Below are positions 28,714 through 39,450 of a stretch of 50,245 bases of DNA, piece after piece. The notes beneath the pieces are model-generated. The model was not told the DNA's origin. It saw nothing but the letters and a program-made list of their open reading frames with translations, and did not search any database. The position numbers and the translations under genes are program-made. This DNA is from Xenorhabdus griffiniae. Its GTDB lineage: Bacteria > Pseudomonadota > Gammaproteobacteria > Enterobacterales > Enterobacteriaceae. The DNA lies in contig NZ_JADEUF010000013.1 in assembly GCF_015163655.1 (NCBI RefSeq), positions 1 through 50,245 on the forward strand, written 5' to 3'. Within the stretch, counting starts at the first letter, position 1, and the number at the start of each line of letters is the position of its first letter.

Positions 28714-29469
28714 ATGTCTGATGTGTTTCACTTAGGTATCACCAAAAGCGACCTGCAAGGCGCAACTCTGGCGATTGTACCCGGCGATCCTAACCGTGTT
28801 GAGAAAATTGCGCGACTGATGGATAACCCAATACATTTGGCTTCCCACCGTGAATTTACAACCTGGCGTGCAGAAGTTAACGGAAAAGCTGTGGTTGTCT
28901 GCTCTACAGGCATTGGAGGCCCCTCAACGTCGATTGCTGTAGAGGAACTGGCACAGTTGGGAGTACGTACTTTCCTGCGTATCGGAACAACGGGGGCAAT
29001 TCAGCCACATATTAATGTAGGGGATGTATTGGTGACGACTGCGGCGGTTCGTTTGGACGGCGCCAGCCTGCATTTTGCCCCAATGGAGTTCCCTGCGGTT
29101 GCTGATTTTGAGTGTACGAATGCCCTGTATGAAGCAGCAAAAGCCTCTGGTTCTGCTACCCATGTTGGTATTACGGCATCTTCCGATACCTTCTATCCCG
29201 GCCAGGAACGTTACGACACTTATTCTGGCCGTGTCGTTCGTCGTTTCCAGGGTTCGATGAAAGAATGGCAAGAAATGGGCGTAATGAATTTTGAGATGGA
29301 ATCAGCAACATTGCTGACCATGTGTGCCAGTCAGGGACTGCGTGCCGGTATGGTTGCTGGCGTGATTGTTAACCGTACCCAACAGGAAATCCCAGATGTT
29401 GAGCTGCTGAAGAAAACAGAAAGCAATGCGCTGGGGATAGTTGTGGAGGCAGCTCGTCGTCTGCTGTAA
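28714..29469 (+). CDS. udp: uridine phosphorylase Udp
   Basis: 251 residues from ATG 28714, with GAGGAG (28702-28707) upstream; a TTG at 28693 extends the frame but would include that site. It splits uridine to uracil and ribose-1-phosphate. [13 protein letters not shown] binds phosphate, [16 protein letters not shown] and RIGTTGAIQ are family signatures, and NFEMESATL binds ribose. Two CRP-like sites 52 bp apart imply CRP/CytR control as in E. coli. Confidence 0.96.
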   Translation: MSDVFHLGITKSDLQGATLAIVPGDPNRVEKIARLMDNPIHLASHREFTTWRAEVNGKAVVVCSTGIGGPSTSIAVEELAQLGVRTFLRIGTTGAIQPHINVGDVLVTTAAVRLDGASLHFAPMEFPAVADFECTNALYEAAKASGSATHVGITASSDTFYPGQERYDTYSGRVVRRFQGSMKEWQEMGVMNFEMESATLLTMCASQGLRAGMVAGVIVNRTQQEIPDVELLKKTESNALGIVVEAARRLL

Positions 29470-29482
29470 TGCCTTTCATCAA

Positions 29483-29502
29483 GGGTCAGATGATTCTGGC
29501 CC
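29483..29502 (+). terminator. hairpin after udp
   Basis: GGGTCAG, loop ATGATT, CTGGCCC (7 bp with one G-U pair), 14 bp after the udp stop, followed by TATCGTTT. A moderate terminator candidate. Confidence 0.5.
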
Positions 29503-29615
29503 TATCGTTTGTGCGATATTCTCTTCCTTTCATTGCAAAATTTGCTAATGTCATAGCACTTTGTACTAATAGATAGTGTGTTCTATTAACTATTTTTAAT
29601 CTAACAAGAGTGACT

Positions 29616-30398
29616 ATGACCACAACATTTCTATCCCATCCTTCACTACTTCCTTTGAATGGCGGCATTAATTTTCGTGATTTAGGTAATAAGACACTAA
29701 GCAACGGCGTCAGGATAAAACCAGGCGTGTTATTTCGTTCCGGCTCATTAGACAGGCTGACAGAAAACGATCAGGCTTTTTTAGTGGATCAAAACCTTTT
29801 GCAGATCATTGATTATCGTGATAGCAGCGAAATTATGGATAAACCAGATCGAGTATGGAATGGGGCGCATTATCACCATGCTCCTGCCAATCCTCTTTCC
29901 AAAGAAGTGGATGCTAATCTGGATAAGTTAGACATGAAAATACTGGAGCAATTCGACGCGAAAACATTTATGTCTCGCTTATATGAATTGTTACCCATTA
30001 ATAATCCAGCGTATAAGACGTTAGCGACATTATTGCTGCAACCAGAGAAAGGCGGCATTGTGCAACATTGCGCGGTTGGTAAAGACAGGACAGGAGTGGG
30101 TTCGGCACTGGTTTTATTCGCATTGGGTGCTGATCTGGATACGGTGATGGAAGATTATTTGTTGACCAATGTCACGCTGGCTCCATACCGCGACTATTTA
30201 TTGAATGAACACGCAAAAATTATGAGCGAAAGTGTAGTCGAAAAATTTGCCTATGTTTATTCAGTGCGGGAAGAGTTTTTACTGACCGCACTGGATAGCA
30301 TCAACCAGCATTATGGCAGCATAGATATTTGGCTGGAAAAAGATATTGGACTCAATATCGCTGCGCGTGAAAAACTACAAGCTTATTTTCTTGAATGA
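29616..30398 (+). CDS. tyrosine/dual-specificity phosphatase-like protein
   Basis: 260 residues from ATG 29616, with AAGAG upstream. The phosphatase loop HCAVGKDRTG has C152 and R158. The N-terminal NGGINFRDLG and PGVLFRSGSLDRLT patterns mark the LptP-type bacterial tyrosine phosphatase family (some members also act on lipids). No signal peptide is seen, so it is probably cytoplasmic. E. coli has no gene here. The next gene is a DedA protein 77 bp away, possibly co-transcribed. The substrate is unknown. Confidence 0.8.
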   Translation: MTTTFLSHPSLLPLNGGINFRDLGNKTLSNGVRIKPGVLFRSGSLDRLTENDQAFLVDQNLLQIIDYRDSSEIMDKPDRVWNGAHYHHAPANPLSKEVDANLDKLDMKILEQFDAKTFMSRLYELLPINNPAYKTLATLLLQPEKGGIVQHCAVGKDRTGVGSALVLFALGADLDTVMEDYLLTNVTLAPYRDYLLNEHAKIMSESVVEKFAYVYSVREEFLLTALDSINQHYGSIDIWLEKDIGLNIAAREKLQAYFLE

Positions 30399-30475
30399 AA
30401 ATATCAGGTTAGCATTGGGCAGATTGTCCAGGACTGACCTTATAACCTCCCACTGATAATACAGGAAAGATTAAT

Positions 30476-31006
30476 GTGAGCCTGCATGAAATTATCGAAT
30501 CGGTCATAAACTTCGTAAAAGCCCATGAGGTTTGGGCAATTCCCATCATTTTCCTATTGGCATTTGGTGAATCGTTGGCATTTATTTCCCTATTGTTACC
30601 AGCAACGATCATTTTGTTGGGGTTAGGAGCGTTAATTGGTGAAAGTGGGTTAACTTTCTGGCCAATATGGATAGCCGCAGCCGCCGGTGCTTTCTTTGGT
30701 GATTGGGTTTCTTACTGGTTTGGTTGCCATTACAAAGAAGATGTTGGCAAGATGTGGCCGCTTTCTCGCCATCCTCAAACGTTGGTTCGCGGACATCGTT
30801 TTTTTGAACGATGGGGCGTATGGGGTGTTTTCATTGGGCGTTTTTTTGGTCCCTTGAGAGCCGTTGTACCGCTGGTAGCCGGAATCTGTGCTATGCCAAA
30901 ACGCCATTTTCAGCTTGCTAACCTAGCTTCTGCATCGATTTGGGCATTCGGTATTTTAGCACCAGGGGCATTTGGCTTGCGTTGGTTGGCAGAGTGGATG
31001 GGATAA
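30476..31006 (+). CDS. DedA-family membrane protein
   Basis: 176 residues starting at GTG 30476, with AGGA upstream; the overlapping ATG is out of frame. DedA signatures include FGESLAFISLLLPATIILLGLGALIG, GAFFGDWVSYWFG and FFERWGVWGVFIGRFFGPLRAVVPLVAG, with four or five membrane segments. Relatives flip lipid carriers or support envelope homeostasis. Its exact substrate is not shown here. Confidence 0.85.
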   Translation: MSLHEIIESVINFVKAHEVWAIPIIFLLAFGESLAFISLLLPATIILLGLGALIGESGLTFWPIWIAAAAGAFFGDWVSYWFGCHYKEDVGKMWPLSRHPQTLVRGHRFFERWGVWGVFIGRFFGPLRAVVPLVAGICAMPKRHFQLANLASASIWAFGILAPGAFGLRWLAEWMG

Positions 31007-31166
31007 TTGCGAGCTACTTTGCAAACTGAAAGAAAGCCATTGAATACTCTGGACATCTATACAGCCTCTATTTAACTTACATTGAGGCTAATGACTCACA
31101 AAAGTTGTCTGAAATTTATCGGTAATCGTGCCAATAAAAAATAATAGAGTTAGTGAGGGTGTATAG

Positions 31167-32522
31167 GTGGATATCCAGTGGTTATACATGCTGATCGGTA
31201 GCTTGGGTGGATTGCTGGGCGGAGGGATCTTCGTCTGGCTTTCTGTCCAGCAGAGGCTCCAGCAAAAAGAGCAGGAGTTGCGTGAATTATATAGCCAACT
31301 GGCTGTCAGCCATGAAAAACTGGAGCAAACCCACTATTGGCGTACTGAATGCGATCAATTAAACCAAGAGTTACTGGCGCAACGCGAAATTAGCAGTGTG
31401 CAGGAAGCTGAGTTGCGCGAATTGAGCACCCGGCTTGAAGAAACCAGACTAGCTGCGGAGGAAAAGCAGCGTTTATTGCTCAGCAGTGAGCAGCGATTAA
31501 GTACCCAATTTGAAAATCTTGCCAATCGTATCTTTGAACAGAATCGACTCCGGACCGATGAATATCATCGCCAAAATCTCAATCATCTTCTGATGCCATT
31601 TCGTGAACAACTTGAGGGATTTCGCCGTCAGGTACAAGACAGTTTTGGGCTAGAAGCTCGTGAGCGCCATACCTTGACTCATGAAATTCGCAATCTTCAG
31701 CAACTTAATGCACAGATGGCGAAAGAAGCTATTAATCTTACAAAAGCCCTGAAAGGAGACAATAAAATACAGGGAAATTGGGGAGAAATGATATTGGCTC
31801 GAATTTTGGAAGCTTCTGGCTTGCGTGAGGGATATGAATTCGATACACAGGTCAATATTAAGGCTGAAAACAATGAACGTTTTCAACCTGATGTGATCGT
31901 GCATCTGCCACAAGGAAAAGATGTCATTATTGATGCCAAAATGTCCCTGGTCGCTTATGAACGTTATTTCAACAGTGATAGTGAAGAACAACAGGCGCCA
32001 GCATTACAGGAACATATCAACTCTATCAGAGGACATATCCGCGGCCTGAGCCGAAAAGATTATCAACAATTACCCGGATTGCGATCACTGGATTATGTTT
32101 TGATGTTTATTCCTGTGGAACCCGCTTATTTGGTTGCACTCAATCAGGCGCCAGAATTACTTGATGAAGCATGGAAACATAATATTATGCTGGTTAGCCC
32201 ATCAACTTTGCTGGTTGCCGTTCGTACTATCAATAACTTGTGGCGTTATGAATATCAAAGTCAAAATGCCCGTTTGATTGCTGATAAAGCCGCCAGAATG
32301 TATGACAAAATGCGATTGTTTGTGGATGATATGCAAGGATTAGGGCAAAGTCTTAACAAAGCACAGACGAGTTACCATTTCGCAATGAAAAAGCTTGTTG
32401 AGGGCAGAGGTAATTTAATTAGTCAGGCCGAAGGATTTCGTGATTTAGGCGTGGATGTGAAGTGTCCTATTGATTCACAGTTGATTGATAAATCTTTCCA
32501 ATCGTTGCAGGTGAATGAGTGA
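31167..32522 (+). CDS. rmuC: DNA recombination protein RmuC
   Basis: 451 residues from GTG 31167, with GAGGG 7 nt upstream (E. coli 475). One N-terminal membrane anchor (about 5-25), a coiled coil to ~110, then the RmuC core. It includes QPDVIVHLPQGKDVIIDAKMSLVAYERY, a PD-(D/E)xK-like nuclease motif, and PGLRSLDYVLMFIPVEPAYL. It limits inverted-repeat rearrangements in E. coli. The C-terminus is shorter than in E. coli. It heads the rmuC-ubiE-ubiJ-ubiB order seen there. Confidence 0.94.
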   Translation: MDIQWLYMLIGSLGGLLGGGIFVWLSVQQRLQQKEQELRELYSQLAVSHEKLEQTHYWRTECDQLNQELLAQREISSVQEAELRELSTRLEETRLAAEEKQRLLLSSEQRLSTQFENLANRIFEQNRLRTDEYHRQNLNHLLMPFREQLEGFRRQVQDSFGLEARERHTLTHEIRNLQQLNAQMAKEAINLTKALKGDNKIQGNWGEMILARILEASGLREGYEFDTQVNIKAENNERFQPDVIVHLPQGKDVIIDAKMSLVAYERYFNSDSEEQQAPALQEHINSIRGHIRGLSRKDYQQLPGLRSLDYVLMFIPVEPAYLVALNQAPELLDEAWKHNIMLVSPSTLLVAVRTINNLWRYEYQSQNARLIADKAARMYDKMRLFVDDMQGLGQSLNKAQTSYHFAMKKLVEGRGNLISQAEGFRDLGVDVKCPIDSQLIDKSFQSLQVNE

Positions 32523-32598
32523 AGTCTGGAATAGGGTTTTGTTGGAAAGGCTGATACACTGACTATAAATTTTTTTGAATAAAAAGCGGACAAATAAT

Positions 32599-33354
32599 AT
32601 GGCAGATCAATCAAAAGAAACCACTGATTTTGGTTTCCGCACTGTAGCCAAAGAACAAAAAAAAGAGATGGTGGCAGAGGTGTTTCACTCTGTGGCCTCG
32701 AAATATGACTTAATGAATGACTTGATGTCATTTGGCATTCACCGTATCTGGAAACGTTTCACAATTGAGTCAAGTGGTGTCCGCCGTGGTCATAAGGTGC
32801 TTGATCTTGCTGGTGGGACAGGCGATCTAACCGCAAAATTCTCCCGAATTGTGGGGGAAAAAGGGCAGGTTGTTTTGGCGGATATCAACGACTCAATGTT
32901 GAAAGTTGGCCGCGAAAAATTACGCGATATCGGTATCGTAGGCAACGTCAGTTATGTTCAAGCCAATGCCGAAGAACTGCCTTTCCCGGATAACCATTTT
33001 GACTGTATTACCATTTCTTTTGGCTTGCGTAATGTCACGGACAAAGAAAAAGCGCTACGCTCCATGTATCGGGTACTTAAGCCTGGTGGCCGCTTGTTGG
33101 TGCTGGAGTTTTCCAAACCTGTACTGGCACCGTTAAGTAAGATTTATGATGTTTATTCATTCCACGTTCTGCCCCGAATCGGTCAGGTCGTTGTGAATGA
33201 TGCGGACAGTTACCGCTATTTGACAGAATCCATCCGTATGCACCCTGATCAGGAAACCTTGAAAGGCATGATGGAAGAAGCGGGCTTTGACCAGGTTTAC
33301 TACACCAATATGACTGGTGGCGTTGTTGCATTGCACAAAGGGTTCAAATTCTGA
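32599..33354 (+). CDS. ubiE: ubiquinone/menaquinone C-methyltransferase UbiE
   Basis: 251 residues from ATG 32599, exactly the E. coli length; an upstream TTG would add eight residues. It methylates the quinone ring using [16 protein letters not shown] is SAM motif [21 protein letters not shown] is a family signature, and [13 protein letters not shown] lies near the end. It is followed at once by ubiJ. Confidence 0.96.
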   Translation: MADQSKETTDFGFRTVAKEQKKEMVAEVFHSVASKYDLMNDLMSFGIHRIWKRFTIESSGVRRGHKVLDLAGGTGDLTAKFSRIVGEKGQVVLADINDSMLKVGREKLRDIGIVGNVSYVQANAEELPFPDNHFDCITISFGLRNVTDKEKALRSMYRVLKPGGRLLVLEFSKPVLAPLSKIYDVYSFHVLPRIGQVVVNDADSYRYLTESIRMHPDQETLKGMMEEAGFDQVYYTNMTGGVVALHKGFKF

Positions 33355-33355
33355 G

Positions 33356-34024
33356 ATGGAAATACCCTCATCAAGCCATAATATGGCTTTTGCGATCTCA
33401 AATGAAAAAGTGTTGTTTCCGGTAGTAACGGCCTTTCTGGAAACAACCTTGAATCATCTTTTATATCGAGAAGCTGTATTAAAACCTGCCCGCTTAAGAT
33501 TGGCCGGTAAGATACTGTCTATCAAACTGAAAGAAATCGCTTCCCCCTTGATACTGATATTCAGTGAGAAACGAGTGGATGTTTTGAGTCAATGGTCAGA
33601 GCCAGTGGATTGCTCGATGAAAACAACGCTCCCTGCATTACTTAAGCTACGGGATCGCCAGTGCCTTTCAGCCCTGATTAACCGCGGTGAAATTATCATT
33701 GAAGGGGACATGCAGGTGATTCAACAATGGTCTGCTTTGTTGGATATGTCAGAGTGGGATCCTGCGCATTACCTCTCCCCTTATGTTGGTGATATTGCTG
33801 CGGAAGGCATTACCCGGATGGTGAAGAAAAGTTTTGAATTTGCCAGCAATACCATTGCAAGGAAGAAAACGCATTTCACCGAATCATTGACGGAAGAATG
33901 GGAAATGGTTCCCAGTGCGCTGGAAGTGGCTTATTTCAGTGAAGAAGTTAATGCCGTTGCCAATCAGATAAACCAACTCGAAAAACGGTTGGCGGCCCTG
34001 GAGGGAAAACATGACACCCAGTGA
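33356..34024 (+). CDS. ubiJ: ubiquinone biosynthesis accessory factor UbiJ
   Basis: 222 residues from ATG 33356, one base after the ubiE stop, which suggests coupled translation. ATG 33383 is an alternative giving 213 residues (E. coli 201). An SCP2-like lipid-binding domain fills the N-terminal half. [18 protein letters not shown] and the C-terminal coiled coil [19 protein letters not shown] are as in UbiJ. It organises the soluble Ubi complex. It overlaps ubiB by 14 nt. Confidence 0.9.
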   Translation: MEIPSSSHNMAFAISNEKVLFPVVTAFLETTLNHLLYREAVLKPARLRLAGKILSIKLKEIASPLILIFSEKRVDVLSQWSEPVDCSMKTTLPALLKLRDRQCLSALINRGEIIIEGDMQVIQQWSALLDMSEWDPAHYLSPYVGDIAAEGITRMVKKSFEFASNTIARKKTHFTESLTEEWEMVPSALEVAYFSEEVNAVANQINQLEKRLAALEGKHDTQ

Positions 34025-35648
34025 AATTAGACGACTTTACTTTATCATCCGGGTCTTTCTTTCTTACGGGTTGGATGAACTCATCCCGAATATTCGTTTG
34101 ACTTGGCCGTTACGTTTTGGGCGTTATTTCCTGTTTTGGATACCTAATAAGCATAAGGATAAACCTCTCGGCGAGCGTTTGCGTTTAGCATTACAAGAAC
34201 TCGGCCCAGTGTGGATCAAATTTGGCCAGATGCTCTCCACGCGTCGTGACTTGTTCCCACCTGCCATCGCAGATCAACTTTCGATGTTACAAGATCGGGT
34301 GGTTCCCTTTGACGGTGCAGTGGCACGAAAATCAATTGAAACGGCGTTAGAGGGAGCACTGGAAACGTGGTTTGAGGATTTTGATCCACAACCATTGGCT
34401 TCCGCTTCTATTGCCCAGGTACATACTGCTCGGTTGAAGGAGAATGGCAAAGAGGTTGTCCTAAAGGTGATCCGCCCGGATATTCTGCCTGTAATTAAAG
34501 CTGACGTGCGGTTAATGTATCGTCTGGCAAATTTGGTTCCCCTTTTACCTGATGGTCGTCGTCTTCGTCCGCGTGAAGTTGTCAGAGAATATGAAAAAAC
34601 CCTGCTTGATGAGCTGAATTTATTGCGTGAAACTGCAAACGCGATTCAATTGCGGCGCAATTTTGAAGATAGTCCTATGCTCTATGTGCCAGAGGTCTAT
34701 CCCAACTATTGCCGAGAAAATGTTTTGGTGATGGAGCGCATTTATGGCATTCCTGTGTCAGACGTTGCAGCGTTAGAGGCGCAGAACACCAATATGAAAT
34801 TGTTGGCTGAGCGTGGTGTTCAGGTGTTCTTCACCCAAGTATTTCGCGATAGTTTTTTCCACGCAGATATGCATCCCGGTAATATTTTCGTCAGTTATGA
34901 CAAACCAGAAGATCCTACTTATATCGGTATCGATTACGGTATTGTTGGCTCTTTGAATAAAGATGATAAACGCTATCTGGCCGAAAATTTCATTGCTTTC
35001 TTCAATCGTGATTATCGTCGGGTCGCTGAACTGCATGTCGATTCTGGTTGGGTGCCGGCAGATACCAATGTGGAGGATTTCGAATTTGCTATCCGTACCG
35101 TGTGTGAACCCATTTTTGAAAAACCACTGGCTGAAATTTCATTTGGGCATGTTCTGCTAAACCTTTTCAATACCGCTCGTCGTTTTAATATGACAGTTCA
35201 GCCCCAGCTGGTTTTGCTGCAAAAAACGCTGTTGTATGTTGAAGGCTTGGGGCGTCAACTTTATCCTCAGCTTGATCTATGGAAAACAGCAAAACCTTTT
35301 CTGGAAGATTGGCTGCATGATCAGGTTGGGCTTCCCGCTATTGTGCGTGCCTTTAAAGAAAAAGCGCCTTATTGGGCGGAAAAGTTACCAGAGCTTCCAG
35401 AGCTGGTATATGGCTCGCTTCAGCAGCACCGACGTTTGCAGAGCAGCATTGATCAAATATCGCAACAATTCAGGCAACAACAGCTCAGACAACGCAAATC
35501 TCTTTATTTATTGGGGATTGGTGCAACTCTCTTTATCTGTGGTAGTTTGTTTTTCATTATAGAGCAGAAACACTTGGCATGGGGAATGATAGGGGCCGGC
35601 ATTGCATCATGGGGATTGGGCTGGCGTCATTTAAGTAAACTTCAATAA
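34011..35648 (+). CDS. ubiB: UbiB atypical kinase for ubiquinone synthesis
   Basis: 545 residues (E. coli 546). The ABC1/UbiB kinase-like fold begins with the KxGQ motif [21 protein letters not shown] is the Ala-rich loop that replaces the usual nucleotide loop, and [11 protein letters not shown] and GIDYGIVG are catalytic and metal motifs. Two C-terminal membrane helices (about 498-517 and 522-540) anchor it. It starts inside the ubiJ end. Confidence 0.96.
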   Translation: MTPSEIRRLYFIIRVFLSYGLDELIPNIRLTWPLRFGRYFLFWIPNKHKDKPLGERLRLALQELGPVWIKFGQMLSTRRDLFPPAIADQLSMLQDRVVPFDGAVARKSIETALEGALETWFEDFDPQPLASASIAQVHTARLKENGKEVVLKVIRPDILPVIKADVRLMYRLANLVPLLPDGRRLRPREVVREYEKTLLDELNLLRETANAIQLRRNFEDSPMLYVPEVYPNYCRENVLVMERIYGIPVSDVAALEAQNTNMKLLAERGVQVFFTQVFRDSFFHADMHPGNIFVSYDKPEDPTYIGIDYGIVGSLNKDDKRYLAENFIAFFNRDYRRVAELHVDSGWVPADTNVEDFEFAIRTVCEPIFEKPLAEISFGHVLLNLFNTARRFNMTVQPQLVLLQKTLLYVEGLGRQLYPQLDLWKTAKPFLEDWLHDQVGLPAIVRAFKEKAPYWAEKLPELPELVYGSLQQHRRLQSSIDQISQQFRQQQLRQRKSLYLLGIGATLFICGSLFFIIEQKHLAWGMIGAGIASWGLGWRHLSKLQ

Positions 35649-35740
35649 TTCAGTAATGATGAATATTAAATGAAGGTAATTTTGCCACGAACCTTGATAT
35701 AATTGCATTATTTTTGAACATCAAGTTCGTCGTTTATAAT

Positions 35741-35845
35741 TATACCAATCTCACTTCAAGATGCGTGTGATTGCTCCCCGCAAAGCGGGGAGTAATCAGG
35801 TTTCATAGCGTGTTGTAAATTGCGACTTGAAGTTTGATGCGTATA
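35741..35845 (+). repeat. MITE-like hairpin repeat, copy 6
   Basis: TATACCAATCTCACTTCAAG at the left and GCGACTTGAAGTTTGATGCGTATA at the right. The stem is GATTGCTCCCCGC/GCGGGGAGTAATC with one G-U pair. The right end carries TTGCGA (35820-35825), 16 bases, TATAAA (35842-35847), pointing at tatA, whose ATG is 38 bp further. Confidence 0.9.
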
Positions 35846-35884
35846 AATCACGAGTAATATTCTGATGAATAGAGGTAGGTCAGT

Positions 35885-36151
35885 ATGGGTGGTATAAGTA
35901 TTTGGCAATTGCTCATCATTGCCGTCATTGTCGTACTGTTATTTGGTACTAATAAGCTTCGTACCTTGGGTTCGGACTTGGGCGAATCAATAAAGGGCTT
36001 TAAAAAGGCAATGAGTGATGATGACAAGTCACAGCAGCCGGAAAAAATGAGTCAGGATGCCGAGTTCGAAACTAAAAACCTGACTGAAAAGTCCACGGCT
36101 GCGCAATCTGAAAAATCAGAGAGTAAAAGTAAAGACAAAGAGCAGGTATAA
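35885..36151 (+). CDS. tatA: twin-arginine translocase subunit TatA
   Basis: 88 residues (E. coli 89). A membrane helix (about 3-20) follows MGGISIWQ. The hinge [25 protein letters not shown] forms the amphipathic helix, and the tail is polar and charged. It forms the pore for folded Tat substrates. It is the first gene of tatABC, with repeat copy 6 just upstream. Confidence 0.95.
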   Translation: MGGISIWQLLIIAVIVVLLFGTNKLRTLGSDLGESIKGFKKAMSDDDKSQQPEKMSQDAEFETKNLTEKSTAAQSEKSESKSKDKEQV

Positions 36152-36154
36152 ACC

Positions 36155-36637
36155 GTGTTTGACATTGGTTTTAGTGAGCTACTGTTAGTGATGATCATTG
36201 GCTTGGTTGTTTTGGGGCCGGAACGTTTGCCTATTGCGGTCAAAACAGTGGTTGGATGGATTCGAGTATTGCGCTCGCTGGCGGCTAATGTTCAGAATGA
36301 ACTTGCTCAGGAACTAAAATTGCAAGAGCTTCAGGACACATTGAAAAAAATGGAAGAAAAAGCCGACCTGCAATCACTTTCGCCAGAACTGAAAGCCTCA
36401 ATGGAGGAGTTGAAGGAAGCGGCTGAATCATTGAAAAATACCTATCAGTTGAAACCGGATGAAATGAGGGAGTTGGAGGAAGACGAAACGCATTTTCATT
36501 CTTCTGGGTCCCCATCGGTTGCAAGGCACTCGAATTCAGAACAGGCCAGTCTGGAACCCGTGATTGCAGAGCAATCGAGCACAATACCAGAGCAGCAGAA
36601 AAGAAAACTTCCTGAACAAGCAAATGGCGAACACTGA
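36155..36637 (+). CDS. tatB: twin-arginine translocase subunit TatB
   Basis: 160 residues from GTG 36155, three bases after the tatA stop. [32 protein letters not shown] is the TatB membrane helix and hinge. A long amphipathic helix follows to ~100, then a variable acidic tail. With TatC it binds twin-arginine signals. Confidence 0.95.
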   Translation: MFDIGFSELLLVMIIGLVVLGPERLPIAVKTVVGWIRVLRSLAANVQNELAQELKLQELQDTLKKMEEKADLQSLSPELKASMEELKEAAESLKNTYQLKPDEMRELEEDETHFHSSGSPSVARHSNSEQASLEPVIAEQSSTIPEQQKRKLPEQANGEH

Positions 36638-36640
36638 AAC

Positions 36641-37429
36641 ATGTCTGTGGATAATACCCAACCTCTTATCAGTCATCTAATTGAACTGCGTAAGCGGATT
36701 TTAAATAGTCTAATTACTGTGCTGGTAGTCTTTCTGGCATTAGTTTATTTTTCCAATGACATTTATCGGCTTATTGCAGCGCCTTTAATGGAACAATTGC
36801 CTAAAGGCGCCAATATGATTGCAACAGATGTTGCATCACCTTTTTTTACCCCAATTAAACTGACCATTATGGTGTCTATTTTTGTTTCGGCACCGATGAT
36901 CCTCTATCAAGTATGGGCATTTATTGCACCGGCACTGTATAAGCACGAACGTCGTTTGATTATGCCCTTACTGTTTTCCAGTAGCATATTGTTTTATCTG
37001 GGAATGGCATTCGCATATTTTATTGTTTTTCCCATTGCGTTTGGTTTCTTTATCAATACCGTGCCCGCTGGGGTCGTAATATCGACGGATATCAGCAATT
37101 ATTTAAGCTTTGTCATGGCGCTATTTATGGCTTTTGGGGTTTCATTCGAAATACCTATTGCCATTATTTTGCTGTGCTGGAGCGGGGTAGTGACACCAGA
37201 ATCACTAAAGAGAAAACGTCCTTATATTTTAGTTGGGGCGTTTGTGGTTGGGATGTTGTTAACACCTCCTGATGTTTTCTCCCAGACTCTGCTGGCTATT
37301 CCTATGTATTTGCTATTTGAACTGGGGATTCTGCTTTCGCAGTTCTATGCTGGTAAATGGGAACGGCGTAATTTTATTAATCCAGAAGATAAAGCAGACA
37401 GTGATATTGGTGACAATTTTAAAAAATAA
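36641..37429 (+). CDS. tatC: twin-arginine translocase subunit TatC
   Basis: 262 residues (E. coli 258). Six membrane helices. The N-terminal [14 protein letters not shown] contains the signal-binding HL-ELR motif, and the later [24 protein letters not shown] is a family signature. It lies three bases after tatB. tatD, the next gene in E. coli, is missing here. Confidence 0.96.
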   Translation: MSVDNTQPLISHLIELRKRILNSLITVLVVFLALVYFSNDIYRLIAAPLMEQLPKGANMIATDVASPFFTPIKLTIMVSIFVSAPMILYQVWAFIAPALYKHERRLIMPLLFSSSILFYLGMAFAYFIVFPIAFGFFINTVPAGVVISTDISNYLSFVMALFMAFGVSFEIPIAIILLCWSGVVTPESLKRKRPYILVGAFVVGMLLTPPDVFSQTLLAIPMYLLFELGILLSQFYAGKWERRNFINPEDKADSDIGDNFKK

Positions 37430-37504
37430 TCTGATGTCAGGCATTCATAATTATCGTGAACTGATTGATGGTGTTAATATCATTATCATGAAACGATGGC
37501 TATT

Positions 37505-37530
37505 AACCCAGCGCTTTGTCGCTGGGTTTT
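37505..37530 (+). terminator. terminator after tatC, in the hemB leader
   Basis: AACCCAGCG, loop CTTTGT, CGCTGGGTTTT, a strong intrinsic terminator shape. It ends 16 bp before the hemB start. A hemB promoter must therefore lie upstream of it, with readthrough or attenuation, or be squeezed into very little space. Confidence 0.75.
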
Positions 37531-37537
37531 ACATTAG

Positions 37538-38563
<1,026 letters not shown>

Positions 38564-38590
38564 TTATTGTAATAGCCAGGGGATATAAAG

Positions 38591-38608
38591 GCGGGCAATT
38601 TTGCCCGT
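38591..38608. terminator. bidirectional hairpin between hemB and rfaH
   Basis: GCGGGCAA pairs with TTGCCCGT (8 bp, one G-U) around a 2-base loop, then CTTCTGATT. It lies between two convergent genes. Confidence 0.6.
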
Positions 38609-38615
38609 CTTCTGA

Positions 38616-39107
38616 TTAAATTTTGATGAAATATTTATTGTCTAAAACTTTAGAAACTTCTTTGTTGAGAATATTTAGCAAGAGAATGGAACGAGTTTCC
38701 CCATCCGGTTCATTATAAATTGCCTGAATGCCTTCGAAAATTCCCTCAGTGATCAGGACAGTATCACCCGTAATTGGGGTTTCAGGTGCAATATATTCTT
38801 GCTCAGTAACAGACATTAATTCATCAATTAATGTTTGTGGAACAATGGCAGGATAAGTGCTGAATCGAACGAAATTATTGACGCCTCGGGTTGAGTTAAC
38901 GGTTGTAGTATGAATAATTTCGGGATCAAAATGGACAAACAGGTAATTGGGAAACAGAGGTTCAGTAACGATGGATCGTTTACCTCGAATGATTTTTTCA
39001 ATTTTGGCTGTAGGTGTTAAGCAAATCACGTCCTGTCGCTCTAAGTTCTCTATTGCCCGAGAGACTTGCCCACGTTTACAGTAAAGAAGATACCAATTTC
39101 CCATCAT
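38616..39107 (-). CDS. rfaH: transcription antiterminator RfaH
   Basis: 163 residues (E. coli 162). This NusG paralogue is recruited at ops elements to carry RNA polymerase through long LPS, capsule and toxin operons. WYLLYCKRGQVSRAIENLERQ and EPLFPNYLFVHFDPE form the NGN domain, and the KOW-region tail is GIFEGIQAIYNEPDGETRSILLLN. GGAG lies 7 nt before the first of two Mets. It follows hemB tail to tail. Confidence 0.95.
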   Translation of the reverse strand: MMGNWYLLYCKRGQVSRAIENLERQDVICLTPTAKIEKIIRGKRSIVTEPLFPNYLFVHFDPEIIHTTTVNSTRGVNNFVRFSTYPAIVPQTLIDELMSVTEQEYIAPETPITGDTVLITEGIFEGIQAIYNEPDGETRSILLLNILNKEVSKVLDNKYFIKI

Positions 39108-39237
39108 ATTTCGACTCCATTGCGTAGAATGTTTAGCATAACAAAACCAGTGCTAAGGGGTCATCAATAAAGATAGAAGTTATTTAAAGTGTGAGCCGTA
39201 TTTTTATCTCTTACCGTGCTTATTTTCAGTCAAAGTT

Positions 39238-39341
39238 TATGCCAATCCAACTTCAAGTTGCAGCTTGCACATCAATGTGATGGTTTATATCTCCCCGCCT
39301 AGCGGGAGATATAAGACGCATCTTGAAAGGCGATTGGTATA
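39238..39341 (-). repeat. MITE-like hairpin repeat, copy 7 (variant)
   Basis: The most diverged copy. Both ends carry the CCAATC type of terminus (TATGCCAATCCAACTTCAAG and CTTGAAAGGCGATTGG-TATA), while other copies have GCATTAA at one end. The stem is TATATCTCCC/GGGAGATATA, perfectly paired with different bases from the other copies. Confidence 0.75.
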
Positions 39342-39394
39342 TGTATTAATTATTGCCTTAAATTCATTGCTTTTTAGCAGGTTATGAGTTTTCC

Positions 39395-39434
39395 TTGTAA
39401 CCCTCATGGGAGGGATTATAATGGCTTTCCCTCC
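39395..39434 (+). promoter_or_regulatory. likely ubiD promoter with operator-like inverted repeat
   Basis: TTGTAA (39395-39400), 16 bases, TATAAT (39417-39422). GGAGGGA (39409-39415) and TCCCTCC (39428-39434) form an inverted repeat around the -10 box, which could be an operator or a hairpin. The regulator is unknown. Confidence 0.45.
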
Positions 39435-39450
39435 TTGAAAATCGGCACGA

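Larger units (their letters stand above)
39108..39450. other. 343 bp region between rfaH and ubiD
   Basis: It contains repeat copy 7 (39238-39341) and the likely ubiD promoter (39395-39422) with its inverted repeat. The part next to rfaH shows no clear site. Confidence 0.5.

Noticed and set aside
36285-36623. 112-codon minus-strand ORF inside tatB
   Set aside because: Antisense shadow within a clear tatABC operon; no ribosome binding site or family resemblance.
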